A DNA stretch of 64,000 bases. It comes from Mytilus trossulus (lineage: Eukaryota > Mollusca > Bivalvia > Mytilida > Mytilidae). The translations under genes and the position numbers were made by a program. The first letter of the stretch is position 1. Each line of letters opens with the position of its first letter. The notes below the pieces were generated by a model. That model did not search any database. It was given only the letters and a program-made list of their open reading frames with translations, and was not told the origin of the DNA. Shown here one piece after another: positions 46,816 to 60,599 of this stretch. The stretch spans positions 73,902,457 through 73,966,456 of the forward strand of contig NC_086374.1 in assembly GCF_036588685.1 (NCBI RefSeq), written 5' to 3'.

Positions 46816-47380
46816 GATATATATGTGTGTTGATAGAATATTTCAAAGAAAAAACAGCAGCATGTACATGTGTATTGACAAGAATCCCTCCAAGGAAAAG
46901 ATTACAGCACGTACATGTGTATTGACAGAATTCCTCAAAGTAAAGGATAACAGCACGTACATGTGTATTGACAGAATTCCTCAAAGTAAAGGATAACAGC
47001 ACGTACATGTGTATTGACAGAATCCCTCCAAGGAAAAGCCGTTTAAGGATAACAGCACGTACACGTGTGTTGACAGAATCCTTCTAAGGAAAGAATAACA
47101 GCACGTACATGTGTATTAACAGAATTCCTTCCAAGGAAAGTATAACAGCACTAACATGTGTGTTGACAGAATCCCTCAAAGGAAAGGATAGGAGCAAGTA
47201 CATGTGTGTTGACAGAATATCTCCAAGGAAAGGACAACAGCATGTACATGTGTGTTGACAGAATATCTCCAAGGAAAGGACAACAGCAAGTACATTTGTG
47301 GTGACAATGACAGAATATCTCCAAGGAAAGGACAACAGCATGTACATTTGTGTTGACAGAATATCCCCACGATTTCCCGA
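46816..47380. repeat. Short-type satellite array, second part
   Basis: About 12 units of the 46-bp type, better conserved than the first part (aacagcacgtacatgtgt, gacagaat, ctccaaggaaaggac). It continues the array interrupted at 46192. Confidence 0.85.
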
Positions 47381-47669
47381 GAAATACAAGAAAAACGTGA
47401 TATCCCCAAAACAAACTGATATATCCCGAGAAAAAGATTTGTTATGGTGTTATGCTACTTTTTATAGTGGTATACTACTTTTAACAATATTAATGAATAT
47501 TAATTAGAGCCTATTACTCGTTTAAAAAAAAAAGTCCAATTTCTTTTAACAGGTTAACAGTTCGTATGTTGACATAATCAATGGAATGAAAACAGCAGTG
47601 TGTTGACATGCTATCATAAAGGGTAGGATAGCAGCAGACACATGTTTGTCTCTCTATGAAAGAATAGCA
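47381..47669. other. Junction between the short-type and 54-bp arrays
   Basis: Mostly unique AT-rich sequence (47381-47560), then worn short-type units at 47570-47669. Confidence 0.6.
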
Positions 47670-50600
47670 ACACGTACATGCGTGTTGAAAGAATCTGATT
47701 AAACCGCTACGGTAAAGGACAGATCATGTACATGGGTGTTGACAAAATCTGATTGAACCTCTCTGGTAAACGACAAGCATGTACATGTGTGTTGACAGAA
47801 TCTGATTGAACCTCTCCTCTCTGGTAAACGACAAGCATGTACATGTGTGTTGACAGAATCTGATTGAACCTCTCCTCTCTGGTAAACGACAAGCATGTAC
47901 ATGTGTGTTGACAGAATCTGATTGAACCTCTCTGGTAAAGGACAGACCATGTGCATGTGTGTTGACAGAATCTGATTGAACCTCTCTGGTAAAGGACATA
48001 TCATGTACATGTGTGTTGACAGAATCTGATTGAACCTCTCTGGTAAAGGACAGATCATGTGCACGTGTGTTGACAGAAACTGATTGAACCTCTCTGGTAA
48101 AGGACAGATCATGTACATGAGTGTTGACAGAATCTGATTAAACCTCTCTGATAAAGAACAGATCATGTACATGTGTGTTGACAGAATCTGATTGAACCGC
48201 TCTGATAAATAACAGATCATGTACATGTGTGTTGACAGAATCTGATTGAACCGCTCTGATAAATAACAGATCATGTACAGGTGTGTTGACAGAATCTGAT
48301 TGAACCTCTCTGGTAAAGGACAGATCATGTACATGTGTGTTGACAGAATCTGATTGAACCGCGCCGGTAAAGGACAGATCATGTACATGTGTGTTGACAG
48401 AATCTGATTGAACCTCTCAGGAAAAGGACAGATCATGTAAATGTGTTTTGACATCATCTGATTGAACCTCTCTGGTAAAGGACAGATAATGTACATGTGT
48501 GTTGACAGAATCTGATTGAACCGCTCTGATAAATAACAGATCATGTACATGTGTGTTATCAAAATCTGATTGAACCGCTCCGGTAAAGGACAGATCATGT
48601 ACATGTTTGTTAACAAAATCTGATTGAACCTCTCTGGTAAACGAGAAGCATGTACATATGTGTTGACAGAATCTGATTGAACCTCTCTGGTAAAAGACAG
48701 ATCATGTACATGTGTGTTGACAGAATCTGATTAAACTTCTCTGGAAAAGGACAGATCATGTACATGTGTGTTGACAGAATCTGATTGAACCTCTCTGGTA
48801 AAGGACAGATCATGTGCATGTGTGTTGACAGAATCTGATTGAACCTCTCTGGTAAAGGACAGATCATGTACATGTGTGTTGACAAAATCTGATTGAACCT
48901 CTCTGGTAAACGACAAGCATGTACATGTGTATTGACAGAATCTGATAGAACCTCTCTGGTAAAGGACAGACCATGTGCATGTGTGTTGACAGAATCTGAT
49001 TGAACCTCTCTGGTAAAGGACAGATCATGTGCATGTGTGTTGACAGAATCTGATTGAACCTCTATGAAAAAGGACAGATCATGTACATGTGTGTTGACAA
49101 AATCTGATTGAACCTCTCTGATAAAGAACAGATCATATACATGTGTGTTGACAGAATCTGATTGAACCGCTCTGATAAATAACAGACCATGTACATGTGT
49201 GTTGACAGAATCTGATTGAACCGCTCTGATAAATAACAGATCATGTACATGTGTGTTGACAGAATCTGATTGAACCGCTCCGGTAAAGGACAGATCATGT
49301 ACATGTGTGTTGACAGAATCTGATTGAACCTCTCTGGAAAAGGACAGATCATGTAAATGTGTTTTGACAGAAACTAATTGAACCTCTCTGGTAAAGGACA
49401 GATCATGTACATGTGTATTGACAGAATCTGATTGAACCTCTCTGGTAATCGACAGATCATGTACATGTGTGTTGACAGAATCTGATTGAACCGCTCTGAT
49501 AAATAACAGATCATGTACGTGTGTGTTGACAGAATCTGATTGAACCGCTCTGATAAATAACAGATCATGTACATGTGTGTTATCAAAATATGATTGAACC
49601 GCTCCGGTAAAGGACAGATCATGTACATGTGTGTTGACAGAATCTGATTGAACCTCTCTGGAAAAGGACAGATCATGTACATGTGTGTTGACAGAATCTG
49701 ATTGAACCTCTCTGGAAAAGGACAGATCATGTTAATGTGTTTTGACAGAAACTAATTGAACCTCTCTGGTAAAGGACAGATCATGTACATGTGTATTGAC
49801 AGAATCTGATTGAACCTCTCTGGTAAAGGACAGATCATGTACGTGTGTGTTGACAGAATCTGATTGAACCGCTCCGGTAAAGGACAGATCATGTACATGT
49901 GTGTTGACAGAATCTGATTGAACCTCTCTGGAAAAGGACAGATCATGTAAATGTGTTTTGACAGAAACTAATTGAACCTCTCTGGTAAAGGACAGATCAT
50001 GTACATGTTTGTTGACAGAATCTGATTGAACCGCTCTGATAAATAACAGATCATGTACATGTGTGTTATCAAAATCTGATTGAACCGCTCCGGTAAAGGA
50101 CAGATCATGTACATGTGTGTTAACAAAATCTGATTGAACCTCTCTGGTAAACGACAAGCATGTACATATGTGTTGACAGAATCTGATTGAACCTCTCTGG
50201 TAAAGGACAGATCATGTACATGTGTGTTGACAGAATCTGATTGAACCTCTCTGGTAAACGACAAGCATGTACATGTGTGTTGACAGAATCTGATTGAACC
50301 TCTCTGATAAAGAACAGATCATATACATGTGTGTTGACAGAATCTGATTGAACCGCTCTGATAAATAACAGACCATGTACATGTGTGTTGACAGAATCTG
50401 ATTGAACCGCTCTGATAAATAACAGATCATGTACATGTGTGTTGACAGAATCTGATTGAACCGCTCCGGTAAAGGACAGATCATGTACATGTGTGTTGAC
50501 AGAATCTGATTGAACCTCTCTGGAAAAGGACAGATCATGTAAATGTGTTTTGACAGAAACTAATTGAACCTCTCTGGTAAAGGACAGATCATGTACATGT

Positions 50601-53600
50601 GTATTGACAGAATCTGATTGAACCTCTCTGGTAATCGACAGATCATGTACATGTGTGTTGACAGAATCTGATTGAACCGCTCTGATAAATAACAGATCAT
50701 GTACGTGTGTGTTGACAGAATCTGATTGAACCGCTCTGATAAATAACAGATCATGTACATGTGTGTTATCAAAATATGATTGAACCGCTCCGGTAAAGGA
50801 CAGATCATGTACATGTGTGTTGACAGAATCTGATTGAACCTCTCTGGAAAAGGACAGATCATGTACATGTGTGTTGACAGAATCTGATTGAACCTCTCTG
50901 GAAAAGGACAGATCATGTTAATGTGTTTTGACAGAAACTAATTGAACCTCTCTGGTAAAGGACAGATCATGTACATGTGTATTGACAGAATCTGATTGAA
51001 CCTCTCTGGTAAAGGACAGATCATGTACGTGTGTGTTGACAGAATCTGATTGAACCGCTCCGGTAAAGGACAGATCATGTACATGTGTGTTGACAGAATC
51101 TGATTGAACCTCTCTGGAAAAGGACAGATCATGTAAATGTGTTTTGACAGAAACTAATTGAACCTCTCTGGTAAAGGACAGATCATGTACATGTTTGTTG
51201 ACAGAATCTGATTGAACCGCTCTGATAAATAACAGATCATGTACATGTGTGTTATCAAAATCTGATTGAACCGCTCCGGTAAAGGACAGATCATGTACAT
51301 GTGTGTTAACAAAATCTGATTGAACCTCTCTGGTAAACGACAAGCATGTACATATGTGTTGACAGAATCTGATTGAACCTCTCTGGTAAAGGACAGATCA
51401 TGTACATGTGTGTTGACAGAATCTGATTGAACCTCTCTGGTAAACGACAAGCATGTACATGTGTGTTGACAGAATCTGATTGAACCTCTCTGGTAAACGA
51501 CAAGCATGTATATGTGTGTTGACAGAATCTGATTGAACCTCTCTGGTAAAGGACAGACCATGTACATGTGTGTTGACAGAATCTGATTGAACCTCTCTGG
51601 TAAAGGACAGACCATGTACATGTGTGTTGACAGAATCTGATTGAACTTCTCTGGAAAAGGACAGATCATGTACATGTGTGTTGACAGAATCTGATTGAAT
51701 CTCTCTGGTAGAGGAGATATCATGTACATGTGTGTTGACAGAATCTGATTGAACCTCTCTGGTAAAGGACAGAGCATGTACATGTGTGTTGACAGAATCT
51801 GATTGAACCTCTCTGGTTAAACGACAAGCATGTACATATGTGTAACTGTTGACAGAATCTGATTGAACCTCTCTGGTAAAGGACAGAGCATGTACATGTG
51901 TGTTGACAGAATCTGATTGAACCGCTCTGGTTAAGGACAGATCATGTGCATGTGTGTTGACAGAATATGATTGAACCTCTCTGGTAAAGGACAGATCATG
52001 TACATGTGTGTTGACAAAATCTGATTGAACCTCTCTGGTAAACGACAAGCATGTACATGTGTATTGACAAAATCTGATAGAACCTCTCTGGTAAAGGACA
52101 GACCATGTGCATGTGTGTTGACAGAATCTGATTGAACCTCTCTGGTAAAGGACAGATCATGTGCATGTGTGTTGACAGAATCTGATTGAACCTCTATGGA
52201 AAAGGACAGATCATGTACATGTGTGTTGACAAAATCTGATTGAACCTCTCTGATAAAGAACAGATCATATACATGTGTGTTGACAGAATCTGATCAATAA
52301 CAGACCATGTACATGTGTGTTGACAGAATCTGATTGAACCGCTCTGATAAATAACAGATCATGTACATGTGTGTTGACAGAATCTGATTGAACCGCTCCG
52401 GTAAAGGACAGATCATGTACATGTGTGTTGACAGAATCTGATTGAACCTCTCTGGAAAAGGACAGATCATGTCAATGTGTTTTGACAGAAACTAATTGAA
52501 CCTCTCTGGTAAAGGACAGATCATGTACATGTGTATTGACAGAATCTGATTGAACCTCTCTGGTAATCGACAGATCATGTACATGTGTGTTGACAGAATC
52601 TGATTGAACCGCTCTGATAATTAACAGATCATGTACGTGTGTGTTGACAGAATCTGATTGAACCGCTCTGATAAATAACAGATCATGTACATGTGTGTTA
52701 TCAAAATATGATTGAACCGCTCCGGTAAAGGACAGATCATGTACATGTGTGTTGACAGAATCTGATTGAACCTCTCTGGAAAAGGACAGATCATGTACAT
52801 GTGTGTTGACAGAATATGATTGAACCTCTCTGGAAAAGGACAGATTATGTTAATGTGTTTTGACAGAAACTAATTGAACCTCTCTGGTAAAGGACAGATC
52901 ATGTACATGTGTATTGACAGAATCTGATTGAACCTCTCTGGTAAAGGACAGATCATGTACGTGTGTGTTGACAGAATCTGATTGAACCGCTCCGGTAAAG
53001 GACAGATCATGTACATGTGTGTTGACAGAATCTGATTGAACCTCTCTGGAAAAGGACAGATCATGTAAATGTGTTTTGACAGAAACTAATTGAACCTCTC
53101 TGGTAAAGGACAGATCATGTACATGTGTATTGACAGAATCTGATTGAACCGCTCTGATAAATAACAGATCATGTACATGTGTGTTATCAAAATCTGATTG
53201 AACCGCTCCGGTAAAGGACAGATCATGTACATGTGTGTTAACAAAATCTGATTGAACCTCTCTGGTAAAAGACAAGCATGTACATATGTGTTGACAGAAT
53301 CTGATTGAACCTCTCTGGTAAAGGACAGATCATGTACATGTGTGTTGACAGAATCTGATTGAACCTCTCTGGTAAACGACAAGCATGTACATGTGTGTTG
53401 ACAGAATCTGATTGAACCTCTCTGGTAAAGGACAGATCATGTACATGTGTGTTGACAGAATCTGATTGAACCTCTCTGGTAAACGACAAGCATGTACATA
53501 TGTGTTGACAGAATCTGATTGAACCTCTCTGGTAAAGGACAGACCATGTACATGTGTGTTGACAGAATCTGATTGAACTTCTCTGGAAAAGGACAGATCA

Positions 53601-56600
53601 TGTACATGTGTGTTGACAGAATCTGATTGAATCTCTCTGGTAGAGGAGAGATCATGTACATGTGTGTTGACAGAATCTGATTGAACCTCTCTGGTAAAGG
53701 ACAGAGCATGTACATGTGTGTTGACAGAATCTGATTGAACCTCTCTGGTTAAACGACAAGCATGTACATATGTGTAACTGTTGACAGAATCTGATTGAAC
53801 CTCTCTGGTAAAGGACAGAGCATGTACATGTGTGTTGACAGAATCTGATTGAACCGCTCTGGTTAAGGACAGATCATGTAAATGTGTTTTGACAGAAACT
53901 AATTGAACCTCTCTGGTAAAGGACAGGTCATGTACATGTGTATTGACAGAATCTGATTGAACCTCTCTGGTAAAGGACAGATCATGTGCATGTGTGTTGA
54001 CAGAATCTGATTGAACCTCTCTGGTAAAGGACAGATCATGTACATGTGTGTTGACAAAATCTGATTGAACCTCTCTGGTAAACGACAAGCATGTACATGT
54101 GTATTGACAGAATCTGATAGAACCTCTCTGGTAAAGGACAGACCATGTGCATGTGTGTTGACAGAATCTGATTGAACCTCTCTGGAAAAGGACAGATCAT
54201 GTACATGTGTGTTGACAGAATCTGATTGAACCTCTCTGGAAAAGGACAGATCATGTACATGTGTTTTGACAGAATCTGATAGAACCTCTCTGGAAAAGGA
54301 CAGATCATGTACATGTGTTTTGACAGAATCTGATTGAACCTCTCTGGAAAAGGACAGATCATGTACATGTGTGTTGACAGAATCTGATTGAACCTCTATG
54401 GAAAAGGACAGATCATGTACATGTATGTTGACAAAATCTGATTGAACCTCTCTGATAAAGAACAGATCATATACATGTGTGTTGACAGAATTTGATTGAA
54501 CCGCTCTGATAAATAACAGACCATGTACATGTGTGTTGACAGAATCTGATTGAACCGCTCTGATAAATAACAGATCATGTACATGTGTGTTGACAGAATC
54601 TGATTGAACCGCTCCGGTAAAGGACAGATCATGTACATGTGTGTTGACAGAATCTGATTGAACCTCTCTGGAAAAGGACAGATCATGTAAATGTGTTTTG
54701 ACAGAAACTAATTGAACCTCTCTCGTAAAGGACAGATCATGTACATGTGTATTGACAGAATCTGATTGAACCTCTCTGGTAAAGGACAGATCATGTACAT
54801 GTGTGTTGACAGAATCTGATTGAACCTCTCTGGTAAAGGACAGACCATGTACATGTGTGTTGACAGAATCTGATTGAACCTCTATTGAAAAGGACAGATC
54901 ATGTACATGTGTGTTGACAAAATCTGATTGAACCTCTCTGATAAAGAACAGATCATATACATGTGTGTTGACAGAATCTGATTGAACCGCTCTGATAAAT
55001 AACAGACCATGTACATGTGTGTTGACAGAATCTGATTGAACCGCTCTGATAAATAACAGATCATGTACATGTGTGTTGACAGAATCTGATTGAACCGCTC
55101 CAGTAAAGGACAGATCATGTACATTTGTGTTGACAGAATCTGATTGAACCTCTCTGGAAAAGGACAGATCATGTAAATGTGTTTTGACAGAAACTAATTG
55201 AACCTCTCTGGTAAAGGACAGATCATGTACATGTGTATTGACAGAATCTGATTGAACCTCTCTGGTAAAGGACAGATCATGTACATGTGTGTTGACAGAA
55301 TCTGATTGAACCGCTCTGATAAATAACAGATCATGTACGTGTGTGTTGACAGAATCTGATTGAACCGCTCCGGTAAAGGACAGATCATGTACATGTGTTT
55401 TGACAGAATCTGATTGAACCTCTCTGGAAAAGGACAGATCATGTACATGTGTGTTGACAGAATCTGATTGAACCTCTCTGGAAAAGGACAGATCATGTAA
55501 ATGTGTTTTGACAGAAACTAATTGAACCTCTCTGGTAAAGGACAGATCATGTACATGTGTATTGACAGAATCTGATTGAACCTCTCTGGTAAAGGACAGA
55601 TCATGTACATGTGTGTTGACAGAATCTGATTGAACCGCTCTGATAAATAACAGATCATGTACGTGTGTGTTGACAGAATCTGATTGAACCTCTCTGGTAA
55701 AGGACAGACCATGTACATGTGTGTTGACAGAATCTGATTGAACCTCTCTGGAAAAGGACAGATCATGTACATGTGTGTTGACAGAATCTGATTGAACCGC
55801 TCTGATAAATAACAGATCATGTACGTGTGTGTTGACAGAATCTGATTGAACCGCTCCGGTAAAGGACAGATCATGTACATGTGTGTTGACAGAATCTGAT
55901 TGAACCTCTCTGGAAAAGGACAGATCATGTACATGTGTGTTGACAGAATCTGATTGAACCTCTCTGGAAAAGGTCAGATCATGTAAATGTGTTTTGACAG
56001 AAACTAATTGAACCTCTCTGGTAAAGGACAGATCATGTACATGTGTATTGACAGAATCTGATTGAACCTCTCTGGTAAAGGACAGATCATGTACGTGTGT
56101 GTTGACAGAATCTGATTGAACCGCTCCGGTAAAGGACAGATCATGTACATGTGTGTTGACAGAATCTGATTGAACCTCTCTGGAAAAGGACAGATCATGT
56201 AAATGTGTTTTGACAGAAACTAATTGAACCTCTCTGGTAAAGGACAGATCATGTACATGTGTGTTGACAGAATCTGATTGAACCGCTCTGATAAATAACA
56301 GATCATGTACATGTGTGTTATCAAAATCTGATTGAACCGCTCCGGTAAAGGACAGATCATGTACATGTGTGTTAACAAAATCTGATTGAACCTCTCTGGT
56401 AAATGACAAGCATGTACATATGTGTTGACAGAATCTGATTGAACCTCTCTGGTAAAGGACAGATCATGTACATGTGTGTTGACAGAATCTGATTGAACCT
56501 CTCTGGTAAACGACAAGCATGTACATGTGTGTTGACAGAATCTGATTGAACCTCTCTGGTAAAGGACAAGCATGTACATATGTGTTGACAGAATCTGATT

Positions 56601-57410
56601 GAACCTCTCTGGTAAAGGACAGACCATGTACATGTGTGTTGACAGAATCTGATTGAACTTCTCTGGAAAAGGACAGATCATGTACATGTGTGTTGACAGA
56701 ATCTGATTGAATCTCTCTGGTAGAGGAGAGATCATGTACATGAGTGTTGACAGAATCTGATTGAACCTCTCTGGTAAAGGACAGAGCATGTACATGTGTG
56801 TTGACAGAATCTGATTGAACCTCTCTGGTAAACGACAAGCATGTACATATGTGTTGACAGAATCTGATTGAACCTCTCTGGTAAAGGACAGACCATGTAC
56901 ATGTGTGTTGACAGAATCTGATTGAACCGCTCCGGTAAAGGACAGATCATGTACATGTGTGTTGACAGAATCTGATTGAACTTCTCTGGAAAAGGACAGA
57001 TCATGTACATGTGTGTTGACAGAATCTGATTGAATCTCTCTGGTAGAGGAGAGATCATGTACATGAGTGTTGACAGAATCTGATTGAACCTCTCTGGTAA
57101 AGGACAGAGCATGTACATGTGTGTTGACAGAATCTGATTGAACCTCTCTGGTAAACGACAAGCATGTATATATGTGTAACTGTTGACAGAATCTGATTGA
57201 ACCTCTCTGGTAAAGGACAGAGCATGTACATGTGTGTTGACAGAATCTGATTGAACCGCTCTGGTAAAGGACAGATCATGTACATGTGTGTAACTGTTGA
57301 CAGAATCTGATTGAACCTCTCTGGTAAAGGACAGAGCATGTACATGTGTGTAACTGTTGACAGAATCTGATTGAACCTCTCTGGTAAAGGACAGATCATG
57401 CACATGTGTG
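47670..57410. repeat. 54-bp satellite array, ~180 units, with higher-order repeats
   Basis: Consensus unit: catgtacatgtgtgttgaca, then gaatctgattgaacctctct, then ggtaaaggacagat. Recurrent variants: ccgctctgataaataac, ccgctccggtaaaggac, tctggaaaaggac, the shorter tggtaaacgacaag, and units with an extra aactgt after gtgta. The marker variant ggtaatcgac occurs at 49444, 50630 and 52562, giving offsets of 1186 and 1932 bp, and long stretches between these positions translate identically, so blocks of ~22 and ~36 units were duplicated. Every unit has the perfect palindrome catgtacatg. All three plus frames have a stop in each consensus unit, while two minus frames are open. Confidence 0.95.
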
Positions 57411-57440
57411 TTGACAGAATCTCTCTAAAGAAAGGATAGT
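57399..57440. repeat. Short-type satellite unit at the distal edge
   Basis: acatgtgtgttgacagaatc then tctctaaagaaaggatag: the last unit reverts to the 46-bp family found on the other side. Confidence 0.7.
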
Positions 57441-57449
57441 CTGATGCAG

Positions 57450-57950
57450 TGTTATCTCATTTCCAGTTAATCAACTCTATCGGTTATAATTTTTAAAAAT
57501 GTAGATCTATCTTGGAGATAAAAGTGATACTGTTTTACGGATAATGTTCACCAATTATCTTAGAAACATAGTGATACGCTTTTCAGGATAATCTTTGAGA
57601 AACAATTTGATAGAGTTTTACCAATTACCTTTTAGCTACATGGTGATAAGGGCAACAGAATTTCTTAGAGATGTATGGTGATATGGTGATAATGTTATAT
57701 GGATAAACTTTGAGATTCATAGTGATGATATTTTATCGATTATCTTGATTATACATGGTGAGTGTTTTTCCCAATTATCTTTTACACATATGGTGATAGT
57801 AGCCTGGTAAACCAATTTATATCTCAGTTATACATGGTGATAGTAGTTTACCAATTATCTTTGTAAAACATGGTGATAGTGGTATACCAATTATCTCAGA
57901 GTTCCATGGTGATAGTGGTTTACAGATTATCTCAGATGAATTGTCCATTT
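57450..57950. repeat. Degenerate minisatellite (~40-60 bp unit)
   Basis: About ten worn copies of tttaccaattatct followed by acatggtgatagt. It directly abuts the main satellite. Confidence 0.7.
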
Positions 57951-59224
57951 TTGAAACTAAGACCATGAGAAGATTCAACTTTGTTTGAAAACTCTAGGCG
58001 TTTCATATTTTCTTTAAAGGACCATCTCATTATATTTATAACAAAAATTGGTTTAGCTTAAACATAGTTTATTTGCTGAATTAAAGCAAAATAGATGACA
58101 CAAGTAAATCATACTCACAAAGTGTTCTCTATAATACAATATGAATTTACATGTATACAATAATAATATAATGTGCATGCAAGTTACGTTAAAAAAAGTG
58201 GTGTCCATAGGACACCAAGCCCCACTCACAATATAACCTTTAACAGTAAAATCTGAATCAAAACTCAAGTTTTGTTAAAAAAAAATATGAATATATTAAA
58301 AAGATCACTTCATAACATCATTTATGATCACATGTTTAAAATGTTCAAGTTGATGTAACAATAATTTACCTAAAACAGAATCTTTATCCAGATAGACTGA
58401 CAACAGACAGACTCTTTGACGTCACACAGACTTGAAACATGACACCCTCTATTTTTGAAAAAAAATATAAAGAAGAAACATTAATCAAAGTACTTGTAGG
58501 CAATGAAAGGGTAAAGATTGCTTTAATCTGTCACTGTCAGTGGGAAGTAAACTTAAATATTGATAATTTGCATTGTATAAAGCATTGGTTGTAGTTGATT
58601 CCACTACAATTCTGGACAAAGGAAGATAACTCCAGTTCTTAGAGATGACTTTAACAATGACATGATGGTCATCGTGGAAAGTTTTTGAACATATATATGA
58701 TTCTTGCACCTTGCAAAAGTTGTGTAATTTTCATGATAACTATAACAATATTTTGTAACTTTAATATATGAGCATACTATTCATTGATAAATTTCTGGAA
58801 ATGTTCATGGATAAGATGTTACTTGTATAGAATATAATTTGCATCGAAATATCCTGCTGTTAAAATTGTCTTATGTCTTATATGCACTCAAACTTTCTGA
58901 GATCTTCTTTTTACAATTTTCTGTAAATTAGTACATTTATAACCAGCGTCTTGTGCGAAGGGAATTGAACAGGAAATTATTCATATCATCAATAACTCTA
59001 GTCTCTCAAAGTGTTTGTTAAACTGATAAATATTTGTAGTTTTTAGCTCTTGCGTCCGAATATAATACAGTTTAACTTAAATCCCAATATGTATCCTTGT
59101 ACTCGTAATAGTATTACAGAAATGATTTGTTCCTGAACACAATACAGATGGTAAATAATGAAGCAGTTTCAGTTCATAATTAACAAGTACAAGTAACCAA
59201 ATACTAATTCTAACAAAGTTTATA
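57951..59224. other. Intergenic downstream of the Protein C10 gene
   Basis: 58190-58265 (ggtgtccataggacaccaag, itself a small hairpin) and 58600-58640 (ctggacaaaggaagataact) are repeat-like. The latter is the inverse of the minisatellite motif at 5311. No coding region is supported. The C10 3' UTR is presumably at the right end. Confidence 0.4.
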
Positions 59225-59355
59225 TCAAGAGGCCCCTTCAGGAGGCAGTATGTCCATTGATGGAATGAGGAATGATTTTAGTTCTCGGTTTAACAATGTC
59301 ACATCTTGATCTTGTTTTTCATACAGTTTTACTGCCTGTGTAAACCGGATAATAC
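59225..59355 (-). CDS. C12orf57: Protein C10 terminal exon
   Basis: Acceptor gcttcag; 42 residues to TGA at 59227-59225. Confidence 0.88.
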
Positions 59356-60577
59356 CTGAAGCAAACAAAAACATTTTAAAGTCATTTGATTTTTTCAATG
59401 TCAGTCAAATAAGTATGAATTCTTATGAAACATATATTTCTATCTGTATCAATCTGATGAGTTAAGCCTTTTCCAACTGATTTTTATAGTTCATTCTTCT
59501 GTTGTACTGTTACACTACTGTCCCAGGTAAGGGGAGGGTTGAGATCCTGCTAACATGTTTAACCCGCCACATTCTGTATCTATGTGCCTGTCCCAAGTCA
59601 GGAGCCTGTAATTCAGTGGTTGTCGTTTGTTGATGTGCTAAATATTTGTTTTTTGTTTTTTTTTGTACTTAAATTAGGCGGTTAGTATTCTCATTTGAAT
59701 TGTTTTACATTGTCATTTCGGGGCTTTTATATCATACTATGCGGTATGTTTGCTCATTGTTGAAGGCCATATGGTGACCTATAGTTCTTAATTATTATGG
59801 TCTCTTGTGCAGTGTTGTCTCATAAGCAATCATACCACATCTTCTTTTTTTATATGAAAAGTAATATTAGAAATCTTAATAACTTATTGTGGTATATATA
59901 TACCTTGTTTTAAACCTTCTTTTTTTTTAACTGCTATTCATTTTATTATATTGCATGCTTTATGTTATTGTACAAATTTACTTTACATTACACACATGTT
60001 ACAGAGACATGTTTACAAGCATTGCTTTACAATGAATTCTTGTGTAAACATAAAGGAGAGGTAGGGTAATTTCTATTTTTATTCAGCACTGTACATATCA
60101 TACGGCTCTTAATTAATACATTTCCTAACCTTCACAAGATTGATTGGTGATGGCCTTGTGCAGCATCAGCACATAAAGGCTATATTGTGGCTAACCTTCC
60201 CAAGAAAATATGGCTTCATTGTATATGATTACAAATGTATAATGTAAGTGTAGATACTGACTAGCATTATAATTAGATTCTATTTGCTTGGTTATAACAC
60301 TTGACACCTAGGAGAACTCTGATTCTTGCATATGGCAAAGGATAGAACCAGCTTACGTTTATTTTTATAACACATTTCCTTATTTATACATATGTCTTAC
60401 CGTCTCCATCTCCAGGGAAACCATATTTTTCTATTACTTCCATTTGTATTTGTGTTGCCAATGGAAATACAATCTGCATCATTCTCAGCATATCATTTCC
60501 TGCAGTATCTTTGGCTTCATTCAATCGATGTGCATTTTCTGGTAGTCGGAAAGCATTTAAAACATCTTGGAGAGCTT
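59225..60577 (-). CDS. C12orf57: Protein C10 homologue (C12orf57/GRCC10), last two exons; first exon not found
   Basis: Join complement of 60577-60401 and 59355-59225; GT-AG intron of 1045 bp, phase 1. Encoded sequence: ALQDVLNAFRLPENAHRLNE, AKDTAGNDMLRMMQIVFPLA, TQIQMEVIEKYGFPGDGDG, then IIRFTQAVKLYEKQDQDVTL, LNRELKSFLIPSMDILPPEG, AS, stop TGA. This matches animal Protein C10 along its length (the PENA.R..EA.D.A.NDM and P.ATQIQ.EVI..YGF.GDG blocks). About 102 codons are present of an expected ~120-126, so exon 1 should encode ~20 residues and end with one base of a Glu/Lys codon. It may lie between 60600 and 64000 or beyond. The biochemical function of this family is not established to my knowledge. 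Confidence 0.88.
59510..59860 (+). repeat. Dispersed mussel repeat in the Protein C10 intron
   Basis: gggttgagatcctgctaaca, cctgtcccaagtcaggagcc, tgtaattcagtggttgtcgt, tgctcattgttgaaggcc, atcataccacatcttctttt. I recognise this order as a very common mytilid repeat, probably the 3' end of a LINE or SINE. Confidence 0.7.
60401..60577 (-). CDS. C12orf57: Protein C10 exon 2
   Basis: Acceptor ctcaacag before 60577, donor gtaaga after 60401. Begins with two bases of a split codon. Confidence 0.88.
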
Positions 60578-60599
60578 CTGTTGAGAAAAAAAAAATCAA

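Noticed and set aside
53899-56409. 836-codon minus-strand open frame as a real repeat-protein gene
   Set aside because: It is the 54-bp satellite read in one of two open frames, with no unique N- or C-terminus, no exon structure and near-equal openness in the other minus frame.
47670-57410. CRISPR-like array
   Set aside because: Units are contiguous with no unique spacers, and the context is animal nuclear DNA; it is a simple satellite.
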